64,000 nucleotides of DNA from Actinobacteria bacterium UBA2272 (GTDB taxonomy: Bacteria; Actinomycetota; Coriobacteriia; Anaerosomatales; Anaerosomataceae): contig DDXA01000004.1 in the NCBI GenBank assembly GCA_002347725.1, positions 248,001-312,000 on the forward strand, written 5' to 3'. The notes below the pieces were generated by a model, which worked only from the letters and a program-made list of their open reading frames with translations, was not told the DNA's origin and ran no database searches. A program made the translations under genes and the position numbers. Below are positions 31,565-40,867 of the stretch, one piece after another. Numbering within the stretch: position 1 is the stretch's first letter; each line of letters begins with the position of its first letter.

Positions 31565-34500
31565 CTACTTCACAGCGGCGATGGCGGCGTCGCGCACGCT
31601 CTGGCCGACCGCACTCAGTCCGCCCAGGAAGCGGATCTCCCAGATCGCCGCCTTGTTGGCCGTGAGGGCAAGGCGCACGCCTTCGTACAGACTCGCCGAA
31701 GGGGTCAGCACCATGACCGAACCGGCACGGCCCTGCAGCACGCCGCCGGCAAGGGCGTCGGGGAAGTTCTCGCCGGTCGCGATGGCCACCTTGTTCCAGG
31801 AAAGGCCCGCGCTCGAGACGCCGTAGGTGGCCACAGCGAGTGCCGTGGCGTAGCGGTCAGTGCCCTGAAGGCGCGTGTAGGCGCCCGGTACGCGGGTCTT
31901 AAGCGCGCTCTCCACGCTTGCGGGGACCGCGCCCGTGCCGCCTAAGATGATCACCTTGTTCACGCCCGCTGCCTTCATCGCGGTAACGAGCGCGTCGTCG
32001 ACACCTGTCGGGCGCACGAGGTAGATCGGCCAGCCCTTGGCGGCGGCGAGCGGGGATGCGGCAAGCGCGTCGGGGAAGTTCGCACCAGTGGCGATAAACG
32101 CCGTGCCGGAGAAGGTGCCGAGTCGCTTGACGGTCTCGGCCGCCACCTTGCGCGCGGTCTCGTAGCGGTCGGCCCCGTCGATGCGGGTCACGTTGCCCGC
32201 GCCACCGAGGGCGGTGCCGAGCGCCGACTGCACGCCTGAGGAGACCGCGGCGGTCCCGCCCAAGATGATGGCCTTGCTCGCGCCGAGCTCGGAGATGGCC
32301 TGAGCCACCGTCGAGGGCAGCGCGGTCGGCTCGGTCAGCAGGATCGGGCCGTCAACGGCGCCTGCGAGCGCTGCGCCGCCGAGGGCGTCGGGCCAGTTGC
32401 GCGCCGTGGCGATCACCACGGTGCCGGCGCCTGACGGGAAGGCGACCTTGGCGGCCGCGATGGCCGTCGCGATGCGGTCGGCGCCCGCCACCGCCGTGGC
32501 GGTAAGCCCGCCCACGGTGACTTTGAAGTGCGACGCCGGTCCCCAGTTGCCGCGCGTGTCCACAGCGCGCACGTGCAGGTAGCGGGTCGTGCCTGACGGC
32601 ACGGTCTGCGCGAACGTGGCGCCTGTCTGCGTGACCGCCTGAGCGGGCACGGTGCTTGCGCTCGCGTCAAAGGCGACCGCGTAGCCCGCGATGCCCGACG
32701 TGTCGCTTGCCGTCCAGCTCGCCGAGAAGCTCCCGTCGGGATACGTCGTCGTCTGGTTCGGGTGGGTGGCCGACGCGATCGCCGGTGCGCCGGGCGCGAT
32801 CTCCACCGCGAACGTCGCCGTCTTCCCGGTCTCGACGTTGCCCGCCACGTCTGCCGAGTAGTAGCGGAGCGTCCAGTCGCCCTCGGCAGTCACGTTCACG
32901 GTGGTACCGGTGCCCGAGCCGCCACCGTCGAGCGACCAGTGCGTGCTCGCCACACCCGAGCCCGGCGCGGGATCGGAGGGGCTCAGCGTGATCGTCGCCG
33001 AGCCCGCGTACGGCCCGGCGGCATTCGAGGTCGTCACCGGCGGCGCCGTGTCGATGCGGAGCTCGCGGTGCGTGGCTGTGCTCCAGTTGCCGCGCGTGTC
33101 CACGGCGCGGGCGTGCAGGTACCACACGCCATCGGCGGCCGCGGTACCGGTGTACGCACTCCCGGTCTGTGTGACCGTGGCGTCAGGGACGGTCGCGGGG
33201 CTCTGGTCGAGCACGACGGCGTAGCCCGCAATGCCCGAGGAGTCGCTCGCCGCAATCGTAGCGGCGACAGCGCGCGTGGCGTACCACGTCGTCGGCACGG
33301 GATGTGAGGCCGACGCGATCGCCGGTACGCCGGGCGCGATCTCCACCGCAAAACTCGCCGTCTTCCCGGTCTCGACGTTGCCCGCCACGTCTGCCGAGTA
33401 GTAGCGGAGCGTCCAGTCGCCCTCGGCAGTCACGTTCACGGTGGTGCCGGTGCCCGAACCGCCACCGTCGAGCGACCAGTGCGTGCTCGCCACACCCGAG
33501 CCCGGCGCGGGATCGGTGGGTGTCAGCGTGATCGTCGCCGAGCCCGCGTACGGCCCGGCGGCATTCGAGGTCGTCACCGGCGGCGCCGTGTCGGCTCTCA
33601 CGAGGCGGTGCTGCGTGCCGCTCCAGTCGCCCTGGCTGTCGACCGCGCGCACGTGCAGGTACCACTCGCCGTCGGAGGCGAGCGTGGTGGCGTACGTGCT
33701 CCCCGCCTGCGTCATGCTCTCGGCCGGGACCGTCAGCGCGCTCTGGTCGAGCACGACGGCGTAGCCGGCGATACCCGACGTGTCGCTCGCCGACCAGCTT
33801 GCCGAGAACGGACGGCTCGCGTACCAGGTGCTCGCGACCGGATGTGTGGCCGACGCGATCGCCGAGACCGTCGGCAGCGCCGAATCCACCCGCACGCGCC
33901 GGTGCGCGGTCTCGCCCCAGTTGCCGCGCGTGTCAACCGCCCGCACGTGCAGGTACCACTCACCATCGGCGGGAATCGTCGTCGCGTAGGTGGTGCCCGT
34001 CTGCGTCACGGCCGCTACTGGTACGGTCGACGCGCTCTGATCGAGCACCACGGCGTAGCCGGCGATGCCCGAGGTGTCACTTGCGGTCCAACTCGCCTCA
34101 AAGTCGGTGTCGCCGTACCACGCGTCCGCATCGGGGTGCGTGGCCGACGCGATCACCGGCGCCGCTGGCGCGATCTCAACCGCAAACGTCGCCGTCCGCG
34201 TCTCCTCGCGATTGCCCGCCACGTCCGCCGAGGAGAACCGGAGCGTCCAGTCGCCCTCGGCGCTCACGTTCACGGTGGTACCGGTGCCCGAGCCGCCTCC
34301 GTCGAGCGACCAGCGCGTGCTTGCCACGCCGGAGCCCGGCGAGGGATCGGTGGGTGTCAGCGTGATCGTCGCCGAGCCTGTGTACGGACCCGCCGCATCC
34401 GACGTGGTCACCGGAGCCGCCGTGTCGGCCCGGAAGAGGCGGTGTTGCGTGCCGCTCCAGTTGCCCCGGGTATCGACGGCTCGCACGTGCAGGTACCACT

Positions 34501-35836
34501 CGCCGTCGGAGGCGAGCGTGGCGGTGTAGGTGGCGCCCGCCTGCGTGGCGACCGCGTCCGGGATGGTCGTGGCGCTCTGGTCGAGCACGACGGCGTAGCC
34601 CGCGATGCCCGACGCGTCGGTGGCGGAGAACGTCGCGGCAACCGCACGCGTCGCGTACCACGTGGTCGCGACCGGATGAGAGCTCGAGGACACGGACGGT
34701 ACCGACGGCGGCGTAAGATCGGGGCGATACCACGTGATGCCGTCGGTGGTGGTGAGCACGGCACTCGCGCCCACCGCGATGCCTACCGTGCCGACGAGCT
34801 CGATGTCGTACAGCGCCGAGGAGAAACCGGCCGGCTTTGTGCACGCCGTCCATGTCTGGCCGCCATCGGTGGTGCGCAGGAGCGTCCCGCCGTCACCGGA
34901 AAGCCAGCCGTTCGTGGCGCTCGTCATGTGGAGCGCACGCGGGATCCCCGTACCCGCCGGTAGCGTGCCCTGAGACCAGCTGGTCCCGCCGTTGGTGGTG
35001 TAGTAGGCGCGCGGGGTGCCGTCGGCAGCGAGCTGGCCGGCTACGACACCGGCTGTTGTGGAACCGAACGCGACCGCGTTCAGGGTCGCCGGATAGCCGA
35101 GTGTGAGGGCGGTCCAGGCGCCGCCGGTGTTGGTGGTGCGGTAGACAAGCGGGATCGGTGCCGTGGGGTAGAAGACATCCTTCCCGACCGCCCATCCGAG
35201 CGTTCCGTTGACGAAGTCCACGTCGAAGAACTCGCCTTCGCCGACCCACTGATAGTCGCCCAGGCCTGTCACATCGAACCAATGGGGCGCCGCCTGGAAT
35301 TCGGCCTGGCGCCAATACGAGATCTGCCCCCACGTGCGCATGGCGACCCCGCCGACCCACGAGTCGTCGGAGGTATCCGGATCCCCGCCCACACTGATGG
35401 CGGCGTCCGTGGTGCCCGGGATGCACGCAAGCCCGTGATGGTTCTTAGGGGCAGTGATGTGATCCATATCGGCATACGGGCTGAAGTCCACATCCGTCCA
35501 CGTCACGCCACCATCGGCGGTCTGCGCCACCTTGCCCTGGAGGTCGACCGCCACGCCCTTGGTCGTGTTCCAGAAGTCCACGGCGCGGAAGTCGTACGCG
35601 TCGGCTACGCGAACGCTCTCCCAGCTGTTGCCCGCGTTGGTGGAGCGCCAGATCGTGCCGTTGGTGGCCACAGCCACGGCGGTCGACGCGTCGATCATCG
35701 ACACGGAACGCATGGTGGCAGAAGGCGTGGCCACCGTGACCGCCTCGGCTCTTGCCGGCGCGGCGAACGGGACGAGTCCCGCCACGAGGGCGACCACGAG
35801 CGCGGTAGCGATGCGATGCTTACCCCTGATGCTCAA
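31565..35836 (-). CDS. Giant surface protein: propeller, Ig-like repeats and three CWB2 repeats
   Basis: About 1423 residues: signal peptide (ALVVALVAGLVPFAAPARA), a BNR/YCF48-type propeller close to that of the paralog downstream, then eight beta-sandwich repeats of two kinds, then three CWB2 repeats. Type A (five copies) carries GIAGYAVVLDQS and WYLHVRAVDTRGNW. Type B (three copies, OmpL47-like) carries GPYxGSATITLTPTDPxPGSG and WSLDGGGSGTGTTVNV. The order is A-B-A-A-B-A-B-A. The Ig-like array probably acts as a stalk that holds the propeller away from the wall. The start is set at a TTG (35836) 5 bases after GGAG, which aligns with the paralog's start, but it is not certain. Confidence 0.82.
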   Translation of the reverse strand: MSIRGKHRIATALVVALVAGLVPFAAPARAEAVTVATPSATMRSVSMIDASTAVAVATNGTIWRSTNAGNSWESVRVADAYDFRAVDFWNTTKGVAVDLQGKVAQTADGGVTWTDVDFSPYADMDHITAPKNHHGLACIPGTTDAAISVGGDPDTSDDSWVGGVAMRTWGQISYWRQAEFQAAPHWFDVTGLGDYQWVGEGEFFDVDFVNGTLGWAVGKDVFYPTAPIPLVYRTTNTGGAWTALTLGYPATLNAVAFGSTTAGVVAGQLAADGTPRAYYTTNGGTSWSQGTLPAGTGIPRALHMTSATNGWLSGDGGTLLRTTDGGQTWTACTKPAGFSSALYDIELVGTVGIAVGASAVLTTTDGITWYRPDLTPPSVPSVSSSSHPVATTWYATRAVAATFSATDASGIAGYAVVLDQSATTIPDAVATQAGATYTATLASDGEWYLHVRAVDTRGNWSGTQHRLFRADTAAPVTTSDAAGPYTGSATITLTPTDPSPGSGVASTRWSLDGGGSGTGTTVNVSAEGDWTLRFSSADVAGNREETRTATFAVEIAPAAPVIASATHPDADAWYGDTDFEASWTASDTSGIAGYAVVLDQSASTVPVAAVTQTGTTYATTIPADGEWYLHVRAVDTRGNWGETAHRRVRVDSALPTVSAIASATHPVASTWYASRPFSASWSASDTSGIAGYAVVLDQSALTVPAESMTQAGSTYATTLASDGEWYLHVRAVDSQGDWSGTQHRLVRADTAPPVTTSNAAGPYAGSATITLTPTDPAPGSGVASTHWSLDGGGSGTGTTVNVTAEGDWTLRYYSADVAGNVETGKTASFAVEIAPGVPAIASASHPVPTTWYATRAVAATIAASDSSGIAGYAVVLDQSPATVPDATVTQTGSAYTGTAAADGVWYLHARAVDTRGNWSTATHRELRIDTAPPVTTSNAAGPYAGSATITLSPSDPAPGSGVASTHWSLDGGGSGTGTTVNVTAEGDWTLRYYSADVAGNVETGKTATFAVEIAPGAPAIASATHPNQTTTYPDGSFSASWTASDTSGIAGYAVAFDASASTVPAQAVTQTGATFAQTVPSGTTRYLHVRAVDTRGNWGPASHFKVTVGGLTATAVAGADRIATAIAAAKVAFPSGAGTVVIATARNWPDALGGAALAGAVDGPILLTEPTALPSTVAQAISELGASKAIILGGTAAVSSGVQSALGTALGGAGNVTRIDGADRYETARKVAAETVKRLGTFSGTAFIATGANFPDALAASPLAAAKGWPIYLVRPTGVDDALVTAMKAAGVNKVIILGGTGAVPASVESALKTRVPGAYTRLQGTDRYATALAVATYGVSSAGLSWNKVAIATGENFPDALAGGVLQGRAGSVMVLTPSASLYEGVRLALTANKAAIWEIRFLGGLSAVGQSVRDAAIAAVK
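32769..33593. repeat. Two 285-bp near-identical repeats 540 bp apart inside the giant surface protein gene
   Basis: Positions 32769-33053 and 33309-33593 match almost base for base and encode the type B repeat plus the adjoining edges. A third, more diverged copy covers about 34149-34430. The spacing (540 bp, 180 codons) keeps the reading frame, so recombination could add or remove whole stalk units. Confidence 0.9.
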
Positions 35837-35867
35837 GCGAACTCCGTCTCGGCGATGCCGGTCGCCG

Positions 35868-37124
35868 TCAGATGGCCGTGAACGACTCGATATCGCCCAC
35901 CTCATCGGTCGTACCCCGCGCCTGCCGGCGCGGCCACAGTGCGATACCAGCAAGCGCGATGCCCACCGCAACCAGAAGCGCACCCGCCAGACGCATCGCC
36001 GACAGCACGGACTCAGGCAGTGGGATGAACGGACCGTCGCTCTCGCCCGGCCATGTCACGCCCCACACCTGGACACGGGCGTTGCCCGTGTCGGCGACGA
36101 ACAGCTGCCCCGTGCGGGGATCGAACACCACGTCGTTGGGGTACGCCAGACGCCCCGCGGAGCCGCCTGGCCCGCCATAGCGGGTGACCTCTTCTCCTTC
36201 GGCGTCGAGCAGCACGATCTCGCTCGTGAGCGCATCGGCCACCGCCACGAAACGGTCGTCCTCGCTCTCACCTTCGAGAAACGCCAGGCCACGGGCGATG
36301 CCGTCCACGCGGATCAGGCGCTTCATCGCACCTTCGGCGTCGAACACGAGCACCCTGCGGTTGTTGGAGTCCGCCACCCACAGGTCCTCGCCCCAGAAGC
36401 CGACGCTGTTGGGATAGTCGAGCGACACGCCCACGCCACCGGCGCCACCGGCGCTCACGGGGCCGCCGTAGGTCTGCCGCACCTGTCCGGCCCTGTCCAT
36501 CACGAGCACCCGGTGCGTCTCCGACGTGTCGGTCACCGCAACGGCGCCCTGCCCGTCGGCGGCGATCCCCAGCGGCTCCCACGTGGCGCTCGTCTCCACG
36601 GACGGCACGATCTCGCCGAGCGACTCACCGTCCTCGCCGAAGCGCAGCACCGCGCGAAGCTCGCGATCGGTCACGAGCAGCGTTCCCGCGGTCATGTCGC
36701 GCGCGAGGTACGTCGGCACCTTGAGTACGCCGCGGCCGATCTCGCCGGCGTCCGGCCCTGCGGTGGAGAAGACGCGCACCACCGCATCTCCCGAGTCGGT
36801 CACGTACAGGTACGATCCGCCAACCGCCAGACCGACGGGACGCGAGAGCACCGGGTCCCCTGCATCGGGGAGTGATCGGATGTAGCGGAGCTGCGGCGCG
36901 TCTTCGCGCGGCGTGCCGATGGTGGGGATGGCTGTGATCGGCGGAGGCGCCAGAACGACGAGGAGCACGCCGCCGAGCGCGAGCGCGAGCGCGACGATGA
37001 GCGCGGTCTTCCGCGGGCGGTCGAGACCACGCAGGTGATCACGCAGCCTGCGAGGCCACGGGCGTCTGCGACGCGCGCTCCTCGGGCCGTCCGGACGCCG
37101 GTCGCGCCGGGCCGAAGCCGTCAT
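35868..37124 (-). CDS. Membrane-anchored NHL-repeat beta-propeller protein
   Basis: About 418 residues: a basic cytoplasmic N terminus (to about 38), one TM helix (TALIVALALALGGVLLVVLA), an external six-bladed NHL propeller (blades such as RPVGLAVGGSYLYVTDSG, YPNSVGFWGEDLWVADSN, YPNDVVFDPRTGQLFVADTG), and a second TM helix near the C terminus (LAGALLVAVGIALAGIAL). It has the same architecture as the protein at 45953-47497. The ATG at 37124 is preferred to the TTG just before it. It is preceded by a lipoprotein gene 9 bases upstream and followed by the giant surface protein 31 bases downstream, so probably one transcript. Function unknown; an assembly or scaffolding role is an inference. Confidence 0.8.
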   Translation of the reverse strand: MTASARRDRRPDGPRSARRRRPWPRRLRDHLRGLDRPRKTALIVALALALGGVLLVVLAPPPITAIPTIGTPREDAPQLRYIRSLPDAGDPVLSRPVGLAVGGSYLYVTDSGDAVVRVFSTAGPDAGEIGRGVLKVPTYLARDMTAGTLLVTDRELRAVLRFGEDGESLGEIVPSVETSATWEPLGIAADGQGAVAVTDTSETHRVLVMDRAGQVRQTYGGPVSAGGAGGVGVSLDYPNSVGFWGEDLWVADSNNRRVLVFDAEGAMKRLIRVDGIARGLAFLEGESEDDRFVAVADALTSEIVLLDAEGEEVTRYGGPGGSAGRLAYPNDVVFDPRTGQLFVADTGNARVQVWGVTWPGESDGPFIPLPESVLSAMRLAGALLVAVGIALAGIALWPRRQARGTTDEVGDIESFTAI

Positions 37125-37133
37125 CAAGCGCCC

Positions 37134-38012
37134 CTACTTGGTGATGGACTGGACCACGGCAAAGACAGCGTCAAGTGCCGCCGTGCCTGACGAGCCGGTG
37201 GCGTGCAGCTCGACGGCCACCGTGAGCGGCCCGTCGAAGAAGATGCCCACGGCGTACTGCCCGTTGACGCCGGCCATGACGGTCTTCCCGTTGATCGTCT
37301 TGGAGGTAGCCGAGTCCGGATAGCCTTCAACGAAGCTCGCCTGATGTGCCACCGCCGCGTCGGCGTTCACGTGCTGCTCGACCTCGATCACGAGCTGGTC
37401 GGCCGTCTTGGCCGTCGGCAGGTACTGGCGGCTCAGGAACGCAAGGTCGGCGATGATGCCCTGGGCCACGTAGCCGTCGATCGTGTCGGGCACGTACCTG
37501 GTGAGGCTGACGACCGGGCCGACCGGCGTCTCGTCAGGCTGCGTCGGCTCTTCGCCGCCCGTGCCGTCGGTGCCATCGGTTCCGTCGGTGCCATCGGTTC
37601 CGTCGGTGCCGCCATCGGCCGAACCCGAGTCCACCGCTGGACGGCTGCCCGCGTCGATCTCGGCGAGCTGCGAGGCGGCCTTCCGGTACGACGGGTCGGT
37701 GGCCACGATCGTGCGGAGACGCTCACGCGCGGTCACCAGATCGCCGTCGGCGATCGCCTTCTGCGCCGCGGCGTACACCGATGCCAGGTCGCCGTGCTCG
37801 TCACACGTGATCACGCGTGTGGTGACGCCGTACTGCTCGACATCGCCGGCGGGGACCTGCACCTCCTCGGTGTTGTCCTCGATGACCTCACCGGCGGTAC
37901 AGAGCACGATCTCACCCGTGAGAACCGTCACCTTGCGCTGACATCCCGCAAGCGGGACCGCCAGCGCAACCAGCAACACGAACGCGAGGAGCAGGGTCAG
38001 TGTCCTTCTCAC
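37134..38012 (-). CDS. Lipoprotein with a DGT-repeat linker
   Basis: 292 residues. A lipoprotein signal peptide with lipobox LAGC (Cys24) precedes a small domain containing a TPR-like helix pair (YAAAQKAIADGDLVTARERL), a low-complexity linker of about six DGT units (residues 130-155), and a C-terminal globular domain of about 130 residues (TRYVPDTIDGYVAQGI to the end). The linker is encoded by tandem 18-base units at about 37561-37613. The GTG start overlaps the stop of the upstream membrane protein (GTGA), so they are coupled. No family is recognised. Confidence 0.78.
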   Translation of the reverse strand: MRRTLTLLLAFVLLVALAVPLAGCQRKVTVLTGEIVLCTAGEVIEDNTEEVQVPAGDVEQYGVTTRVITCDEHGDLASVYAAAQKAIADGDLVTARERLRTIVATDPSYRKAASQLAEIDAGSRPAVDSGSADGGTDGTDGTDGTDGTDGTGGEEPTQPDETPVGPVVSLTRYVPDTIDGYVAQGIIADLAFLSRQYLPTAKTADQLVIEVEQHVNADAAVAHQASFVEGYPDSATSKTINGKTVMAGVNGQYAVGIFFDGPLTVAVELHATGSSGTAALDAVFAVVQSITK

Positions 38013-39583
38013 GAGCGATCACCTCTCGATCCGGTCGTATCCTCGTCGGCGTGGCCGACAGATTCCGTCTCGGCTTGTTCGGCACGCGCTCCCGCGCGCC
38101 CCGCCAACGTTAGCCCTAGAGCGAGCATCGCGCCACCGGCCGCGGCGATAGCCCACACCGACGGGTCGCCGGCGAAGTCGATCCGCGCGAACTCCGAGCC
38201 GTAGTCCACCTGCACATCTGACGGTATGAAGGTCGTGAGCGTTCGCAGCGGCGTATCGGCGGCGATCCACCACGCACCTGCCGCAACCACCAGCGCGGCC
38301 GCGCGCGCGAACACGCCGCGTAGCCGGGTGCGTTCGAGTGCCATGCCGAGCGCGATCACCGCCATCCCGAGGGCGAGCCACGGACCGGCGACCTCGTAGC
38401 CCCACAGCTCGAAGGCAGCGCGGAACTGCGAGCCGTCGGTGCGCAGCCCGTTGACCGTCGCGGTCATGGTCGGCACCACGAGCGCCACGATCGCCGAACA
38501 GGCCGCGAGCACCGCCACGACCGCCGCGCCGACACCAAGCACCCGGCGCAGCGCACCGGTGCCGGACACCCGCTGCGGGTTCACCCTCCACAGGACCGCG
38601 ACTCCGGCGATCGTGCTTGCAGCCGCGGCGAGCACCGCGGGAAGGATCATCGGCTGGGGCCCCAGCGGGCCCACCACCCACTCGGCTATGAGGATGAGGC
38701 TGATCGACGCCGGCACCAGCAGGTACGTGCCCGCGACCGCCTCGGCGCTGGCCGAGCGCAGCAGCATGAGCAGTCCCGCGGTGGCGAAGGACACCGCGAT
38801 GCCGTAGCCCCAGAAGCCACCGCCACTGAAGTCCGCGCGCGATAGTGTGCCGGCGGCAAGCCCGACCGCGGCGAGCACGCCCGCACCGGCAAGCCCGCCG
38901 AGCGCCGCGGAAAGCGATGCAATGCCGAGCGAGCCGCGCCGCGCGGCCCTGAGCAGCACGAGGACGAGGACGACCCACACCACGCCCGCGGCGAGCATCT
39001 GGAGCTCCTCGGGCACGTAGCGGACGAACGGCGAGAACGAGCTCGGCCGTTCCCAGTTGGCCACGAGCGTGGCCGCGCCGGCGAGCGCGAGAAGTGCGCC
39101 ACCGACCCGCGAGATGCGCTCACGGGACGTCGCCGCGAGAGCGATGGCCAGCAGCGCGCCCCACGACGCGGTCGTCAGGAAGAGTACCTCGCTGCCCGGA
39201 GGCGCGTCGGTGTAGCGGTTGACCATCACGAGCCACGGCGCGAACGCGAACCCGCCGGCGCCCGCTATGAGCGGCACGAGCCACGACGCGAGCCCTTCAG
39301 GGCGCGCGCGAGGCAGGCCGAAGACGATCAGCACGCCGACGAACGCGCCGCCCGCGGCCACGACCGCCATCGCGGACGCGGATACGGACTGGTGCGCCTG
39401 GGTGCCGAGCACGCTCGAGGCGGCAGTGCCGAGCAGAAGCACGATCATGCCGAGCGCCACACCGAGTGGCGTCGCCGAACGTGCCCCGCTGCGCTGCGGC
39501 CTCGAGCGTGCACGCGGCGAAGAGGAAGGGCCGGGGCGAGCCCGGCCCTTCCTTTCGCGCGTCACGTCTGTCTCGGACGTCAC
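38009..39583 (-). CDS. Large polytopic membrane protein of unknown function
   Basis: About 524 residues with some 13 TM helices, Ala/Val/Gly rich, and a polar C-terminal tail. There is a short conserved-looking outer loop (FIPSDVQVDYGSEFARIDF) near the end and an aromatic pair WW in GAWWIAADTPL. The overall pattern is similar to transporter or quinol-interacting membrane proteins but no motif decides it. Because a terminator-like hairpin lies within the first 20 codons of the longest frame, the true start may be downstream (GTG 39457 or ATG 39445). It overlaps the lipoprotein start by 4 bases. Confidence 0.6.
   Translation of the reverse strand: MTSETDVTRERKGRARPGPSSSPRARSRPQRSGARSATPLGVALGMIVLLLGTAASSVLGTQAHQSVSASAMAVVAAGGAFVGVLIVFGLPRARPEGLASWLVPLIAGAGGFAFAPWLVMVNRYTDAPPGSEVLFLTTASWGALLAIALAATSRERISRVGGALLALAGAATLVANWERPSSFSPFVRYVPEELQMLAAGVVWVVLVLVLLRAARRGSLGIASLSAALGGLAGAGVLAAVGLAAGTLSRADFSGGGFWGYGIAVSFATAGLLMLLRSASAEAVAGTYLLVPASISLILIAEWVVGPLGPQPMILPAVLAAAASTIAGVAVLWRVNPQRVSGTGALRRVLGVGAAVVAVLAACSAIVALVVPTMTATVNGLRTDGSQFRAAFELWGYEVAGPWLALGMAVIALGMALERTRLRGVFARAAALVVAAGAWWIAADTPLRTLTTFIPSDVQVDYGSEFARIDFAGDPSVWAIAAAGGAMLALGLTLAGRAGARAEQAETESVGHADEDTTGSRGDRS
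39523..39553 (-). terminator. Intrinsic-terminator-like hairpin after the 6-heme cytochrome gene
   Basis: AGGAAGGGCCGGG and its perfect 13-bp complement surround a 5-base loop, followed on the minus strand by CTTCG. It lies 37 bases after the cytochrome stop and would end or attenuate the formate dehydrogenase transcript before the membrane protein gene. Confidence 0.65.
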
Positions 39584-39589
39584 ATACAC

Positions 39590-40867
39590 CTACTTGTTGT
39601 GGCAGGCCTCGCACACACCGCGCTCGTCCATCCGCAGGAGTGCGTTGCCATCGTCCGGCGGAACCGAGCCGAGACCGTCGCCAGGCACCAGGCCGTAGCT
39701 CGAGTCAGGCATAGGATCCGTGGAATCTACAACAGCGGCATATCCGGTCATGGTGGCACCGGAGCCGTGACCCACGTGGCAGGTCAGGCAGTCGAGCCAG
39801 TCGGTGGCCTCGGCAGCCCAGGTGAGGGCCTCTGTCGGATCGTGCGCCAGCGGCAAACCGCTGTCGAGCACGAGGTCACGGGCGCCCAGATACGTGCTGA
39901 GCTCGACGTTGACCGGGTGGCGGTGACGGACGACATAGCCGAAGCCGTCGTTCGCGTCGTAGTGCTCCGCCAGGTAGTCGCCGTCGGTGATCGTGGTATC
40001 GGTGTCGGTGATGACACCCGAGTCACCCGCGGTGTTGTACTGCGTGTGACACGCCGCACACCATGCGCTGATACCCTTGGTCACGTCGCCATCCGGAGCC
40101 TTGGCGTACCTCGGGGTCGTGTAGTCCGGGAAGTAGCCTGCCACCTGGACAGCGCCGGGCTCGTGGAGCAGCCAGCCGCCGGTGGGATAGCCTACCTCGG
40201 ACGAGATGACCCACGGGGTCGGCGTCGGGTTGATCGGATCGATCGAACCGTCGTAGCCACCAACCGTGATCGGGGCCTGGGCGCCGGTGACCGGATCGAT
40301 ACCGGCGACGACGTCCTTCAGCAGACGGTAGTTGGACGAACCGTGCACGTCATGGCACACGCCGCAGGAGATGTAGACCTGCTCGCCACCCGTGCTGATG
40401 ATGCCGTCCTGGCCCGTCGGGCCCGCGCCGTAGGCAACCCAGTCCACGCCGCTCGCATAGTGCTGCGTCGGGAACATGACCGGGTCGAAGCCGCCACCGT
40501 TCAGCGCCTCACCGGCGGTGTTGTACACGCGGTCTTCACCGGTGTCGTCACCGTCGTTGGCCTCGAACACGCCGTCATACACGTTGGTGTCGGCACCGAG
40601 CATGCCCGCGCCGTGGCACGTGTAGCAGAACTCATCGATCGTCTCGGCGGTCGAGATCAGCAACGCGCTGCGCTCGGTGCCGAGCGTGTTCTCCCACGTG
40701 ATCGGGCTTGAGGCGGTGTGTGCGCGGTGACAACCGGCGCACGCGTCGGTGCTCATGGTGTAGCTACCGTGGATCGAGTAGTTGGCCATCGCGACACCAG
40801 GTGCCATGACCAGTACCGCTGCGACCACCAGGGCCGCGAAGATCAGTGAACGCTTCCTCACCTGCAT
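39590..40867 (-). CDS. 6-heme c-type cytochrome of the formate dehydrogenase operon
   Basis: About 425 residues: signal peptide (AALVVAAVLVMAPGVAMA) and six CxxCH motifs (CAGCH, CYTCH, CGVCH, CAACH, CLTCH, CEACH) with long heme-free stretches between motifs 3 and 5, and the last motif only two residues from the C terminus. It directly follows the ferredoxin subunit (TGATG overlap) and takes the position usually held by the b-type gamma subunit FdnI, suggesting it accepts electrons from formate oxidation. The ATG at 40867 follows GGGGGAGG. Confidence 0.9.
   Translation of the reverse strand: MQVRKRSLIFAALVVAAVLVMAPGVAMANYSIHGSYTMSTDACAGCHRAHTASSPITWENTLGTERSALLISTAETIDEFCYTCHGAGMLGADTNVYDGVFEANDGDDTGEDRVYNTAGEALNGGGFDPVMFPTQHYASGVDWVAYGAGPTGQDGIISTGGEQVYISCGVCHDVHGSSNYRLLKDVVAGIDPVTGAQAPITVGGYDGSIDPINPTPTPWVISSEVGYPTGGWLLHEPGAVQVAGYFPDYTTPRYAKAPDGDVTKGISAWCAACHTQYNTAGDSGVITDTDTTITDGDYLAEHYDANDGFGYVVRHRHPVNVELSTYLGARDLVLDSGLPLAHDPTEALTWAAEATDWLDCLTCHVGHGSGATMTGYAAVVDSTDPMPDSSYGLVPGDGLGSVPPDDGNALLRMDERGVCEACHNK

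Noticed and set aside
32486..34730. CRISPR array suggested by repeated sequence
   Set aside because: Repeats are long (about 285 bp), in frame inside one gene and encode Ig-like domains; there are no short repeats with unique spacers.
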